Below are positions 1 through 11,999 of a stretch of 64,000 bases of DNA, in pieces; within the stretch, counting starts at the first letter, position 1, and the number at the start of each line of letters is the position of its first letter. Source of the stretch: Erythroxylum novogranatense (taxonomy: Eukaryota > Streptophyta > Magnoliopsida > Malpighiales > Erythroxylaceae). Both the position numbers and the translations under genes were made by a program. The DNA lies in contig CM057234.1 in NCBI GenBank assembly GCA_029891385.1, forward strand, positions 24,414,350 through 24,478,349, written 5' to 3'. The notes under the pieces were generated by a model. It was not told where the DNA came from. It worked only from the letters and a program-made list of their open reading frames with translations, and searched no databases.

Positions 1-1
1 C

Positions 2-139
2 CACCTAAGAATGAAACATGTTGATATTGACTTTCTCTTCATTCGAGATGAGGTTCAATATGGTGCTCTTCATGTAGCTCATGTCTCCTCTATTGATCAA
101 CTAGCCAAAACGCTTACAAAGTCATTACCTTGTTTTTAG
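2..139 (+). pseudogene. Ty1/copia RNase H C-terminal fragment
   Basis: One open frame from base 2 to a TAG at 137-139 encodes the C-terminal end of a copia polyprotein. The stretch MKHVDIDFLFIRDEV matches the usual K-H-(I/V)-(D/E)-I-(D/E)-x-x-F-(I/V)-R-(D/E) block after the RNase H core. It is followed by the familiar HVSS-x-DQLAK-x-LTK tail. The upstream part of the element lies outside the window. The family call is firm; whether the rest of the element is intact cannot be seen. Confidence 0.85.
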
Positions 140-195
140 TTTCAATATCTCAAAGTCAAATTTGTCTCACTTCTTTTAACTAGTCTTGAAGGGGC

Positions 196-401
196 ACATT
201 AAGATTCTTTGAGTTATGCCGTTAATTTTAGGTGATGAACTTGTAACTTATATAGTTGACTTATGCCTTTAATTTTATATCTCAATCATAGGGAGATAAA
301 ATATTTTCAATAGATGAATAAGTTGTATAGTACAATAAAAGTTGTATATGTATGTGTGTGTGTATTGTGTTCCTCATCAATAAAAAAAACACGTCTATCA
401 A
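196..401 (+). mobile_element. Probable 3' LTR remnant of the copia element at the window start
   Basis: A purine-rich tract (cttgaaggggcac) about 50 bases after the RNase H stop is where a polypurine tract should sit. Downstream is LTR-like DNA with a TG-rich stretch, 'gttcctcatcaataaaa' and 'cacgtctatcaaca', which resemble the transcript-end region of plant copia LTRs. The expected TGTT start is degenerate (reads cattaag). Boundaries are estimates. Confidence 0.5.
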
Positions 402-3080
402 CACTAACTTCCATGTTAATATTGTTTTAAATTGATAAGAAAGTTTATTTGGAGATCTTGAAAAATGCTTGACAAGATATACATTATAGATTGAATTTTG
501 AATTTTTTACCTCGTTTTATAATCATCAAAGGATTACAAGGATATCATTTAGATTATTTTAATGAAAAATTAAGCATATGGGAGGCTATTGCAGATCATA
601 TGTTATCTGCATATGTTAATACATTATCTAGCAGTAGATGATGCCTTGAAGGTCACCTATGCATTTTTTTAACTTCATATTTATTCTTTGTTCTATATAA
701 AATGAGGGAAATCCCTTATGAACAATAGGAAAAAAAAAACAAATACTTTTTTACGTTAAATTTTTCCCATTAAAAACTCTAACAAATAATAAACATAGCA
801 AATTTTGTCTTGGTAGACATCCGGATCAGGGATAAACTATAAAGGAGGTATGAATCAAACAAATTTATCATTATTTATAATAATATACTTTTAAAAAGTA
901 TAATATACTTAATATGTAATCTTAATCGATTTTATTAATAGTTTATAACATTTTATTAATAATTAATAACATATGTATTAGTTTAATAATGATAACAAAT
1001 TAATTCTATTGAACTTTTTATTTATTATATAATAATAATAATATTATTATTATTCTCATTTTATTTTAATATTTTTATTTTAAATATTTAATAATAAATT
1101 TGATTAATTTTATTGTTAATAAGGGACATTATAAAATTATTATTATTTTCTTAATTTATCGTATTTGCATATCAATTTAATTTTAAATTAATAACAAGAT
1201 TTAACAAATAATTTTATTTTATTAACATTTAGTAGTATATTAATTTGCCATAATTCCTTAATGATTGAGAATACAACTATAAGTTTAAATGTGATAATAA
1301 ATTAAGTATTTTATTTTATTTTTATTTATTATGTAATAATACTAATAAAATTGATGAATTTATCATTTTATTTATAATTCATGTTTTTAAAATTAATCAA
1401 TTTTTAAATTAATCAATAAAATTGTAAAATCTAAAATATAAATAATTTATAGGAAGTAATAATTGGTCAATAAGATACTAAGTCCAAAGAGCCAATGAGA
1501 TTAAAAATTATTTAATTCTTACAAATATTGTAAAATATGAAATAAATAATTTATTAAAAGTAAAATTACTTAATAAGATATTAAGTATAATAAGTTTATG
1601 AGATAGAAAAATTATTAGCATTGAGAACTATTAAAAAATATGAATTATAAACAATTTATTGAAGTAATAATTATTCAATAAGATACTAAGTCCAATGAAC
1701 CCTTTAAAACAGAATACTTAACAATGGCAAATAATCCAATTGACTGATAAAACATGAATTAAAATTGACTTCGAATCCGAAAGGGAAGTATGAAAGGGAC
1801 AATTTTAATTATTAAAATTAAAATTCTTATGTCTTATATTTAGCATAAATAATTTTAGTTATAATACTTATCTCTTCAGCCATTTTAACTAAGCATTTAT
1901 TTCTCTTTTAATTTGTTGTTTGTTTATTTATTTGTTTGTCCTCTTGATTATTTGTTTATGTATTTACTTATTTATATCCTATATTTATATTCTTCACTTT
2001 TTATCTCTATTTTATTATTTTATATACTTTATGTTCTTTTTTACTTTGAATTTCTTATTTTATTTTTTTGCAGTTTTCTTTAAATGTTATCAAAAGCTTC
2101 TTGATTTTTCCTTTTCTTTTCTTTCTCCTATTAAAACAACTTCTATATTACTTAACGGTAACACTGTGTACTTCTGGATTATTTTGTATTAAATAATAAA
2201 TTAATAATAAAATGAATCAAATTATTTATTTATTAATTTTAATTATAAATACAAATGATAAAATAATCGTATTAGTTATTATTACTAAGTAGATTTCAAT
2301 GAAATAATTAATTTATTATGATATTAAACTAATAAGTATATCATTAGTGATTATAGAACATGATAAATTAGTATATTCTTAATTATTAATAAAATTTAAT
2401 ATTATTATATCACATAGACAAATGATATATAAGAAATATTTATCTCATAATCTCATTATATTATGATGTAATTTTAGACATTTTAAATATATAAATTTTT
2501 CTTAAATGTTAGTATTTATAACAAAGTTTATACAGAGAGTCTTTATAACTTTTACCTTTTAAAATGTTACTATTCTATGATTCAATTTGTTCTACGTTTC
2601 ATTCAACGGAAAAAAAAAAAAAACTACGGAGCTTCTTCTTGTATATTGTATTTGTCTCACTTAAATTTAATTTGTTATTTTCCTTAATTGAATAACGAGG
2701 CATGACATGGAAGCAATTAAAAACCGTCTTTTTTTTTTCTTTTTATGTATCATGCGTTAACTTTTGGCCTGTACAATTTTTATCCTGATAGTGCATTTCC
2801 TTTATTTCCTGAGACATGATATACCATCTCAATGGAGAAGCATGTTCCTAATGTATGGCACCATTAATGTAGTGTCACTTTCCAGTGGCATATTTGGAGT
2901 TGTTTGTCCCACCAACTATGGAGGACCTACCTCTATCCTGTTTTCGAGGGAAAATTAAATTCAAGAATCGCCAATGCCAACCATGTTGATGGAGCTAAAT
3001 CCCAGCAAGAAGCCACGCTAGCTTCTTCAATGTAGTATGCACATGGTCATGCACATTTTCTGTTTAGACTATTTTGAGCG
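402..3080. other. AT-rich intergenic DNA, no gene recognised
   Basis: The stretch is very AT-rich with many stops in all frames. Short open frames at 1920-2192 and 2764-2958 are low-complexity or match no family I know. The only clear structure is the degenerate tandem repeat at 1434-1695. Confidence 0.6.
1434..1695. repeat. Degenerate tandem repeat, period about 104 bp
   Basis: The motif taagatactaag (middle copy taagatattaag) starts at about 1471, 1573 and 1679, each time preceded by similar AT-rich text containing aataattta and agtaataatt. That gives roughly three diverged copies with spacings of 102 and 106 bp. Confidence 0.6.
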
Positions 3081-3323
3081 AGGGACATGTGCACATTGTG
3101 GCAAGTGGGGGCACATGTTCTAACTGTCTTCAAAAAAATTTCATATAAAATTATTATTACTTTAAGTTTTGATCTCATAAAATAAAATAAAAATTTGCCC
3201 TCATTAATTTAATTGGTGAAAAAATTAATAATAAAAAATAAAATATGAACCTATTCATTTTTGTTACGATTGCTATTATTTGAGCTCATGACTTTTTTAA
3301 ATGAAAGCTATAAATAGAATGAT

Positions 3324-3398
3324 AAAAACCGTATGCTTAATTGACTTTTTTATGGAGATTTTTTAAAAAACCGTATGCTTAATTGACTTTTTTATGGA
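3324..3398. repeat. Short tandem duplication
   Basis: The string ccgtatgcttaattgac plus the following ttttttatgga occurs twice, at 3329-3356 and 3371-3398, with identical text and a short A/T-rich spacer. Confidence 0.85.
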
Positions 3399-4136
3399 AT
3401 TTTTTTTAACTTTTTGGCTTCTTAGTACATTACTTTTCGTCGTTTTGGCTTCTTTTTCACCTAACTTCAGGAGAACCACACCCAAAGCTTTAATCTTCTC
3501 CAAGTTGTAGTTTTTGAGTTATGCCTATCAAAGTAACAAGTAATTACCAACATTTGCCATAAATTCTACATTTAAATAGTAAGTTAATTGATTTCATTAT
3601 ATTCTTTTCAATATTTAGTTGATTGTTTTTCTTTATAAATATGTGTGTGTGTGTCTTTGCCCCCCATATGATACTTTTATAATATCTTTTTATGTGGATA
3701 TATGAAACTCATTGAGTCAGTATAGCATTTGTAGATTTTCTTTTATTAATTAGTAAAATAATCAAAAGAAAAAAAAGAAGAAAATTAGTAATTCAAAACA
3801 CATAGGGAGAAATTCAATGATTCTCGCCAGTTTAGAGACATAAGGGAAAGAGAGCAAATAACAATTTTTTTGAAATGATGAATAGGCAACGGGACAATGA
3901 GTGCTTAAAGAAAATAAATAAAATGGGGGCTATAGAAATATCAAATATGAAATTTATAATTAATTGAAAATAGTGATGGATTATCAAATGTAGCTTTTTT
4001 CTTTTGATAATAATATAGCTATTGATTCTTAAACAAACTTTTTTCTTACAACATTATTCTTTCTTCATATTCTTATGTACAATTTTTATTTGTATATCAT
4101 GAAATCTTCTCTAATTACTTAACTTTAATTTTAGTT

Positions 4137-6413
4137 ATGAACAAAATTTTCAAAGTGCCGCTTACAAATAAAGATTCTAACTCCAACCCTTTAAATCATT
4201 TTTATTTAGAAGTCAATTTAGATGATCTTCAATCTGATCCAGGATCGCTAATTTTTTTTTCAGATTATCATCCTAATGATTATGATAGAATACGAAGAGC
4301 TTATTTGCAAAAGGGTCCATGCCAACCTTTTAAGCATGATTTTTCAAAAAGAAAACTTGGAAATATTTATCATAGATTTGTTCTATCTTGGTTTAAAGAA
4401 TATGTCAATTGGTTAGAGTATAGTGTTACAAAAGATGCAGCTTTTTGCTTATGTTATCTTTTTCGGGCGGATATTGGAAGTCAAGCAAGGGTTGATACTT
4501 TTGTTACTAATGGATTTAACAATTGGAAGAAAAAAGACAAAGTTCATATTTATGTAGGAGGTCTTAATAGCTCTCACAATATAGCTTGGAAGAAATGTCA
4601 AGATTTGATGAATCAAAAACAACATATTCAAGTTGTTTATGCTAATCAATCTAACCAAGCTCTAAATGACTATTGTACTCAACTCACTACATCAATGGAT
4701 TGTGTTCGATTCCTTTTATGTCAAGAATTGACTTTTCGTGGTTGTGATGAATCAAAGACTTCTAGTAATAATGGTAATTTTCTTCAACTTTTACAATTCT
4801 TGGCTGACCATTATGAAGCTATTAACAATGTTGTTTTAAACAATGCCTACGAAAATCTCAAAGTCATTGCTCTTGACATACAAAAGGATATTGTCAAAAC
4901 CGTTGCAATTGAAACATCCAATGTCATTATTAATAATCTTCAAGGTGGATTATTTGCTATCCTTATTGAAGAGTCTTGTAATATCTCAATCAAAGAACAA
5001 TTGGCTATTGTTTTACGTTATGTGAATGCAAAATGATGTGTGCTTGAGCGATTTAATTATTCATGTTAGTGATTTATCACTAAAGTTTGTAATAGATGAA
5101 TTGTTTTCAAAATATAGATTGAGTATATCATCTTTATGTGGGCAAGGCTATGATGGAGCTAGCAATATGCAAGGAGCAATTAATGGTTTGAAGACTTTGA
5201 TTTTAAAAGAAAATAATTCAACTCATTATGTTCATTATTTCCCGCACCAATTGTAATTAGCACTTGTAGCGGTAGCCAAGAATCATGTACATGTTGCTTT
5301 GTTATTTAACACAGTCTCAAACTTATCAAATGTAGTTAGAGGTTCTTGTAAAAGAAAATATCTCTTCGTGAGAAGCAATTTAGTAAGATTGTTGAAGGGA
5401 TGAAAAATGGTGAACTTTCAAGTGGTAAAGGTTTACATCAAGAAACTTCTTTTCAAAGACCAAGTGACACATGGTAGGGCACATATTATGGATCACTATT
5501 AAGTTTAATCATGATGTTTGACTCTGTAGTTGATGTTCTAGAGATCATTACGGAAGAAGGCACAACTTCAGAGCAAAAAGTGAAGCATATGCTTTGCTTG
5601 ATTCTATCCAATCTTATGAATTTGTGTTTAGCTTGCATTTGATAAAAAAATCTTGGGCATCACAAATGAATTATCTCAAGCATTGCAAAGGAAGGATCAA
5701 GACATTATCAATGCAATTTCTTTAATTAAAGTTTCCAAACAATGACTATAATTAATGAGGGATGATGGGTGACAGTCCTTAGTTGATGAAACATCTTTAT
5801 TTTGTGAGAACCATGATGTTGTCATTCCAAATATGGATGAAATTTTGTACATTGGGGAATGTTAAGGTGAAATGCACAAAAAATGACGAATTTGCATCAT
5901 TATCAAGTGGAATTATTTTACATTGTGATTGATATACAACTTCAAGAGCTCAATAATTACTTCAATGAGGTAAATACCAAGTTGCTTATTTGTATGACAT
6001 GCTTTAATCTAAATGACTCTTTTTATACTTTTGATAAGCAAAAATTGATTCAACTTACTGAATTTTATCCTTCTGATTTCTCTAAGTAGAGCTTATTACT
6101 CTTGGTGATCAACTTGACAATTATATTATTCATATGCAATATGAAGATCAATTTTTTATATTAAATGGGATTAGTGATCTTGCCAAGAAGTTAGTTGAAA
6201 CAAAAAATGATGTTGTGTACCATTTGGTGTTTTTACTTGTGAGATCAGCTTTGATTTTGCCTATTGTTACTGCATCAGTGGAAAGAGTATTTTCTGCAAT
6301 AAAGATAGTGAAAAATTGCTTGCGCAATTGAATGGGAGATTCTTGGATGAACGATCGTTTGATAACATATATTGAGAAAGATATCTTCAATATTATTGAC
6401 AATGAGAAAATTT
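4137..6413 (+). pseudogene. ZMYM1-like hAT transposase relic (TTF zinc finger, DUF4371, dimerisation domain)
   Basis: The first open frame (4137-5036, 299 codons) starts at an ATG and contains the TTF-type zinc-finger region (IRRAYLQKGPCQP at about residues 57-69, then WLEYSVTKDAAFCLC) and the beginning of DUF4371. After a stop at 5034 the reading shifts by one frame. GQGYDGASNM at about 5140-5170 is the conserved RNase H-like motif of these proteins. Further stops follow. The block SVERVFSAIKIVKNCLRN at about 6277-6330 is the hAT C-terminal dimerisation region. In the family this protein cuts and pastes the element. Here at least three frame breaks separate the domains, so it should be inactive. 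The order and spacing of domains match the family. Confidence 0.85.
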
Positions 6414-6613
6414 TATAGCGATATCAAAATATAAGGACTTATACAGAACGATTGTAATAGGTTATATACTTATATGTAAGAAGTTCAAGATAATGATGTA
6501 ATTTTTTATTTATCAAATGTACAAATATTTGTATCTTTTTCAGTAATATAAGAGTACTTTAAATATTTTATCCCTACTCAAAAAAATTTTTGGATCCGTC
6601 CCTATTTTAAGTC

Positions 6614-9600
6614 ATATATTTATTAAGGATAGTTAAGGAAGGGTATTACTGTTCCTACATCCTAAATTGAGCAATGCATTCAGACTTTCGATTTTATAGT
6701 TAACAACACCGATCCTGTTATATGTAGCTGGTTCGAGTGTACTTTTAGTCCCGAAGAAAAGTAACTGTTTGTTTACTCTATATTCTTTCCTAAAATATAT
6801 TAAGTGATATTTTAAACTGAAAGAAGCACTTTTAAATCATTTATTTGTTAAAAGATTGTAATATGAAAAGGTAAAGGTATAATTATTCATGTCATATGAT
6901 GTCTTTTCTCTATCTTATATAGAAAAGCATTCTCTTCACTTTAGTTTATATATATATTCAAGGAAATATAGTGGAATAATTATAAAATTCTCTCATATTT
7001 TAATTTCTCGAAAACCTAGATCATTTTAATTATATAAAATAATTAACAATTAAATCATAATAAAATATGAATCTTAATTTGTACCTTATTCCGATGCTTA
7101 AACATATTCTTGTCGTATCCCTCGAATCGTTTATAAAACTAGTTCATCTCAACCACCATATTCGCACAAATGACTAGTTTCTAATGGTATCTACAAAACG
7201 AGTTGAGAGAACTCTACAACTGTTACAGATAGGGTTAAGCAAGGAGTGCTGGCTCAATTAGAGCTTAAGTCTATTTGTAATAGATTTTGGACAATTTAAT
7301 AATTTAATTTCAATTAAATTCTAATTTTAATTAAACTTTGATTAGAATTACAAATAATTCTAATAAATATCAATTATGCCCAAATAAGATGTAATCTCTT
7401 ACATTGATCCTTATTTATTAAATATCTCATGTTTAATCATAAAGTTTCTCAAACATTACAATTAAGTCCAACTTGATAAAAATATCTTTACTCTCGCAAC
7501 CCGTTCTTTATGTGTGACTCATTAGGCTCTCAAATATGATAATAATAGATACAAATCATAAATTTAAATCATGTTTAGGATTGAATAAATTAAAGTCCTT
7601 TAATTTATCTTTAATTCTCTAATTAAATAATTTATATCCATAGATCAAGATTGACGCCTAATAATACTAAAAATTTAGGAATGTTAAAGTAGTTTTGACT
7701 AACATTTTGTGCATAATTTTTCTGTATAATTCAATCATTTTATCATACAATATTCGATTAGACATTGAGCATAGAATCAATGTCTACTCTATTTTGATTA
7801 CAATCATTTTATTTCTCCACCATTAGCAATTTATTCAATTAATGATACTTGTAAACTATTTACAAAAAGTCATTCCACCTTGGTCAAGAATTTTTCAAAT
7901 CAACATTAATCGAGAACAATGAAATATTCTTCCTAATTACTTTAAAGTGATGAATCCTATCTCAATCACTCAACTACCTCTATATAGTTCGTGTTACATC
8001 CATTGATTACTGACTGAACTACCTATGATTAGAATAGGTCATAAGTAATATCAAAATATAACAATATCTATACAAGATAACTTTGAAGACTTCAAATCAA
8101 ATGATCACTTATACAATCATCACAATGAGAATTTTCATAGACATACAAGTAATGCTCTAAATGAATTTTTCACATAAGGTCAGTTCAACAAATTTGTTCT
8201 CTAAAATGCACTCACACATTTGTTTAAGTTTCTCTATACTTTAGCTTATGAGATCAACTAATTTCTTCATAAGGAAAGACGTAACATTTGCTAGTCTTTT
8301 TATATTTTGTTAATGTTATATTTTAATAGAATAATAACTAGGAACAATTTAAAGATAATACATAAATTTAATATAAATCTCATAATTATAATCTCACTAT
8401 AATTTCATTTGTAATATATAATGATCTCATGGACTTATCATATATATCTAAATATGTACAAGATTAATAATATTTTTAAATTATTTTAGACTAAACTACA
8501 ACCAATCAATAGGTTGTAGGGTATAAACTAATATATATGTAATAGATGATGATGAGAGAAGTCCCACAATTAATCAAAACTAAAATAGTTGCCAACATCG
8601 GTTAACAATTTCAACATTCAAGTGTAATGACATAAAGGTGTAAACTCCCACGTTTTCTCTTATCCATAACTTGCCGGCCAACCCTAAGCTAATCTGTTGA
8701 GTAGCTAGTTAACATTACAAGTTTACAGGGACAGGATTATCCCTTTGGAACTATTTACGTGTCTTTGATTGTAAATCCATTCGTTCTTTTTACTTTAATG
8801 AAAAGGCCTTTTATATTTTAAAAAAAAAGTGTATTGGCATACAACTTAATAAAAGAGAACATGGCAGTGGCTGTAGGAAATTGCAACCATGTAGATCAGT
8901 GATAAAATTTTTATAAAGTGAAATCAATCAACAAATTGTCGCATATGCTTTATATATATATATATATATATTACAAAAGAAAATTTTAAAAGATTTTAAT
9001 CTATAAATATTAACATAATTAGTCATTTTTATCAAACATGATTAGTAAATTTAAATCAAATCGGAAGTAACTATTAAATAGGCTAATATTTTAACCTAAA
9101 CTAAAAATAAAATTGACTCAAGAATAAAGTATATTTGCTGAAAATAAATTAAAAATATGTTAAAAGATTAATTTCATAAGACAAAAAGGAAAAAAGGCCA
9201 TGATTCTTAGCTGGGAAGTGGACGCTCTGATTGCCAGAGAAGACGTGAAAGTGTTAAATATTTGTTGCAGCTTTGATAACATCAGTGGCCGCCGCGTGAT
9301 GTCGCTGCTGCCCATGTATTCTAATGAAGGTTTCAAGATTAGATTCCAATAAAATATTACACTGTTATTTAGAGAACAAAATTCATACTTCCAATAAAAT
9401 ATTACGAATCAAACTTTGTAAATTTAAACTTACAATGGAGCATCTCTACTACCATTGGCTAATAAAGTTTCCCAAGTTGTACTAACATTGTTCCTAAACA
9501 ATTGAAAGCATTTATGATTTGATTTGGTTCCAACATCTCTTAACTTTTGGTGTCATAACACCAAAAGTATAATAATTAATCTTAGTATCATAACTATAAT

Positions 9601-9755
9601 AACCAACATTTAAAATTTATCATTAATTTTGTGAGTGGATCGATTCATAATCATCCAAGTTAAGATTGGTGTAATGGTTGGCTTATATGATACTTGTATT
9701 TGTTAGAATGCACCTTCAACGTAAGCCTTTATGCAAAAGTACAAGTATTTTTTTA
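6614..9755. other. Intergenic DNA, no gene recognised
   Basis: No open frame of interest and no recognised protein motif was found on either strand. Part of 7240-8300 reads like the non-coding leader or spacer of an LTR retrotransposon, but I found no LTR, primer site or coding fragment to support that. A short TA run lies at 8950-8972. Confidence 0.55.
8950..8972. repeat. (TA)n microsatellite
   Basis: An uninterrupted TA dinucleotide run of about 11 units. Confidence 0.9.
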
Positions 9756-10043
9756 GGATAACATATTAAAAAGTCTATTCTTTTAAGTTTTTTTAATTCA
9801 GTGCCAAGCTTTTAAATTTTTAAATTGAGTAACTAACCTTTTAAAACCTTAATAATAAAGCTTAAAAGTTACTTTTGATGATTTGATATGTTTATTGAAT
9901 ATTACATAAATATCCATCTATTAGTCACATCAACAAAATTAAATTGTTAAGGTTTCAAAAGATTAGTCACTCCATTGAAATATTTAAAACCTTGGACACT
10001 AAATTAAAATTATAAAAGTTATTCACCTTAGTATTATTTATCC
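9756..10043. mobile_element. Inverted-repeat element (MITE-like), about 288 bp
   Basis: The left arm (9756-9850) and right arm (9949-10043) are imperfect reverse complements. The left arm read on the minus strand begins aaggttttaaaaggttag; the right arm on the plus strand reads aaggtttcaaaagattag. Complementarity continues outward to ggataa at the left end and ttatcc at the right end. The arms are about 95 bp with a loop of about 98 bp. No coding capacity is present. The superfamily and target duplication could not be settled. Confidence 0.7.
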
Positions 10044-10139
10044 CTTTTTTCTAAATATTATATTTTGGTTGTTGTTTATAGTGTAGGCCTAGCCATGTAA
10101 CCTAATCTAACTCTCTAAATAATAGTTGAGTAGATATTT

Positions 10140-11240
10140 AGTATATTAATTCCTTTATATAAGAACCAAGGGGACATCCAAAGCTATAATAACTATAGAA
10201 GTATCAAATTACTTAGTCACATCTTGAAGTTATGGGAGAAGGTGATTGAGAAAAGAGTGAGAAAGGATACCTCTACCTCAGAAAACCAGTTTGGCTTCAT
10301 GCTAGAAAGGTTATGACAGAAGCTTTACATCTCTTTAGAAGATTAATAGAATATTATTGAAAAAGACAATGTAACCTACACATAGTTTTCATTGATTTAG
10401 AGAAGGTGTATGATAGGGTACCTAAGGAAATCATGTGGAAGTATTTAGAAGGTAAGAGAGTTTCTATAACCTATATACGAGTTATTAGAACTGTGTATGT
10501 AGGTGTTAAAACTAAAGTATGACAATAGGATGAGATATAAAGCATTTTTTTTTTATCAATATTGGGTTATACTAAGGCTCCTCTTTGATCTCCTTTTAGT
10601 TTACAACTGTGATTAATGAGCTCACCAAGAATATCCAAAAAGATGTGCCTTAGTGTATACTGTTTGTTAGTAATATTGTTTTAGTGGATGAGACCAAAGA
10701 TGGTGTCAATGTCAAGCTTTAATTTTGGAGGGATACATTAGAGTCGAAGGGCTTTAAATTGTGTAAAATTAATATTGGGTACGTAGAATATAACTTTTCG
10801 GGACATAGGGTGGCTACCAATGTGGAGGTAAAGATTGATTCACAAGTTATACTACAAAAGAAATGTTTGAAGTATCTAGGAACTGTCATCTAGAGTAATG
10901 AAAAGATTGATGAAGACATAGTTTATCGTATCATATCAGGTTGAATTAAATGGAAAAGTACATCAGGAGTTTATATGACAAGAAGGTATCACTCAAGCTT
11001 AAAGGTAAATTATATCATTTAACAATTAAGTCGTCCATGCTCTATGAGACGGAGTGTTGGTTCATCAAACATGCATATGGTCATAACTTAATGGTGACAA
11101 AGATGAGGATGATCCGTTGGATATGCAACCTTACTAAAAGAAATAAGGTCCAGAATATAATAGTAAGATGACTAATATTATTGAAAAATTAAGAGAGATA
11201 AAGCTTAGGTAGATGAGACATTTAGACACTACAGTGAGAA
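10140..11240 (+). pseudogene. LINE (non-LTR) reverse transcriptase relic
   Basis: Conceptual reading with frameshifts gives, in order, IPLYKNQGDIQSYNNYRSIK (from about 10149) and LWEKVIEKRVRK, and then FIDLEKVYDRVPKE (10388-10429). These are the usual early blocks of the plant LINE reverse transcriptase. The catalytic FADD block reads FVSN-IVLVDE at about 10663-10692, so the two metal-binding aspartates are lost. The C-terminal block MLYETECWFIKHAYGHNLMV lies at about 11038-11097, followed by KMRMIRWIC. Many stops are present and no 5' end, poly-A tail or target duplication was found, so this is a truncated dead copy. Confidence 0.85.
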
Positions 11241-11999
11241 GATACAAGAAAATTGTACACTACTAAATCTTCTTAGATCTTACGTATCAGCGGAATTTTT
11301 ACTGAGTTGTTGTAGTTGATATACTTCAACCTATCAAACTTATAGAATTAAATTATAATTAATATTTAAACTAGAGTTTTGGGATGGGTATGAGCAACGT
11401 TGCGAATATCGTACTAAACTTGGTATAGAATTGAGTTCTGGTATGATACTGTACCGATATCGGTTACTATCAGTTACCGTTTCAGGTAATTTTTTAAATT
11501 TATGAAACAGTCCCTAAAATTTTTAAATTTTACAAATTAGTTCATTGGAATATTGTACAATTGTACTATATACTTTACAAGTTTACTGTTTACATCAACC
11601 CTGCTTTTAAAAATCATACTAATAAATAATAATCACAATTTATGAAATAATAATATTTTTAAATATTTCACATATAAATAATAACCACAATTAATATAAA
11701 CAAACAATCATCATCATACAAATATAAAATTAAAATAATATAAAGTATTTAAAATATTACAATAATACAATTTCATCATTTTAATAAATGATAATTACAT
11801 TAAAACATCCAATAAAAGGAACAATAAATATCCTTAAATAATTTACAAAAGAGTTCATGATGAAGAAACAATTAAGTAGAAGTTAAACCTGAAACAAAAA
11901 TATTTACAGTTACATTATTTATATAGCATTTAACATAAACATCAAATATAAATAAAATTAAAAGAAGAGCAAAACAAAAACTTGGAATGAAATTCAATC

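Larger units (their letters stand above)
3081..6603 (+). mobile_element. Decayed hAT-like transposon carrying a ZMYM1-like transposase
   Basis: The coding relic at 4137-6413 is followed by ggatccgtccct at 6592-6603, a sequence typical of the ends of plant hAT elements with this transposase type. On the left, gcgagggac near 3079-3090 and a G-rich stretch could be the decayed opposite end, but no convincing inverted repeat or 8-bp target duplication was found. The left boundary is a guess; the right one is better supported. Confidence 0.45.

Noticed and set aside
2764..2958. 64-codon frame with a hydrophobic start
   Set aside because: No match to a known family and no promoter or splice context.
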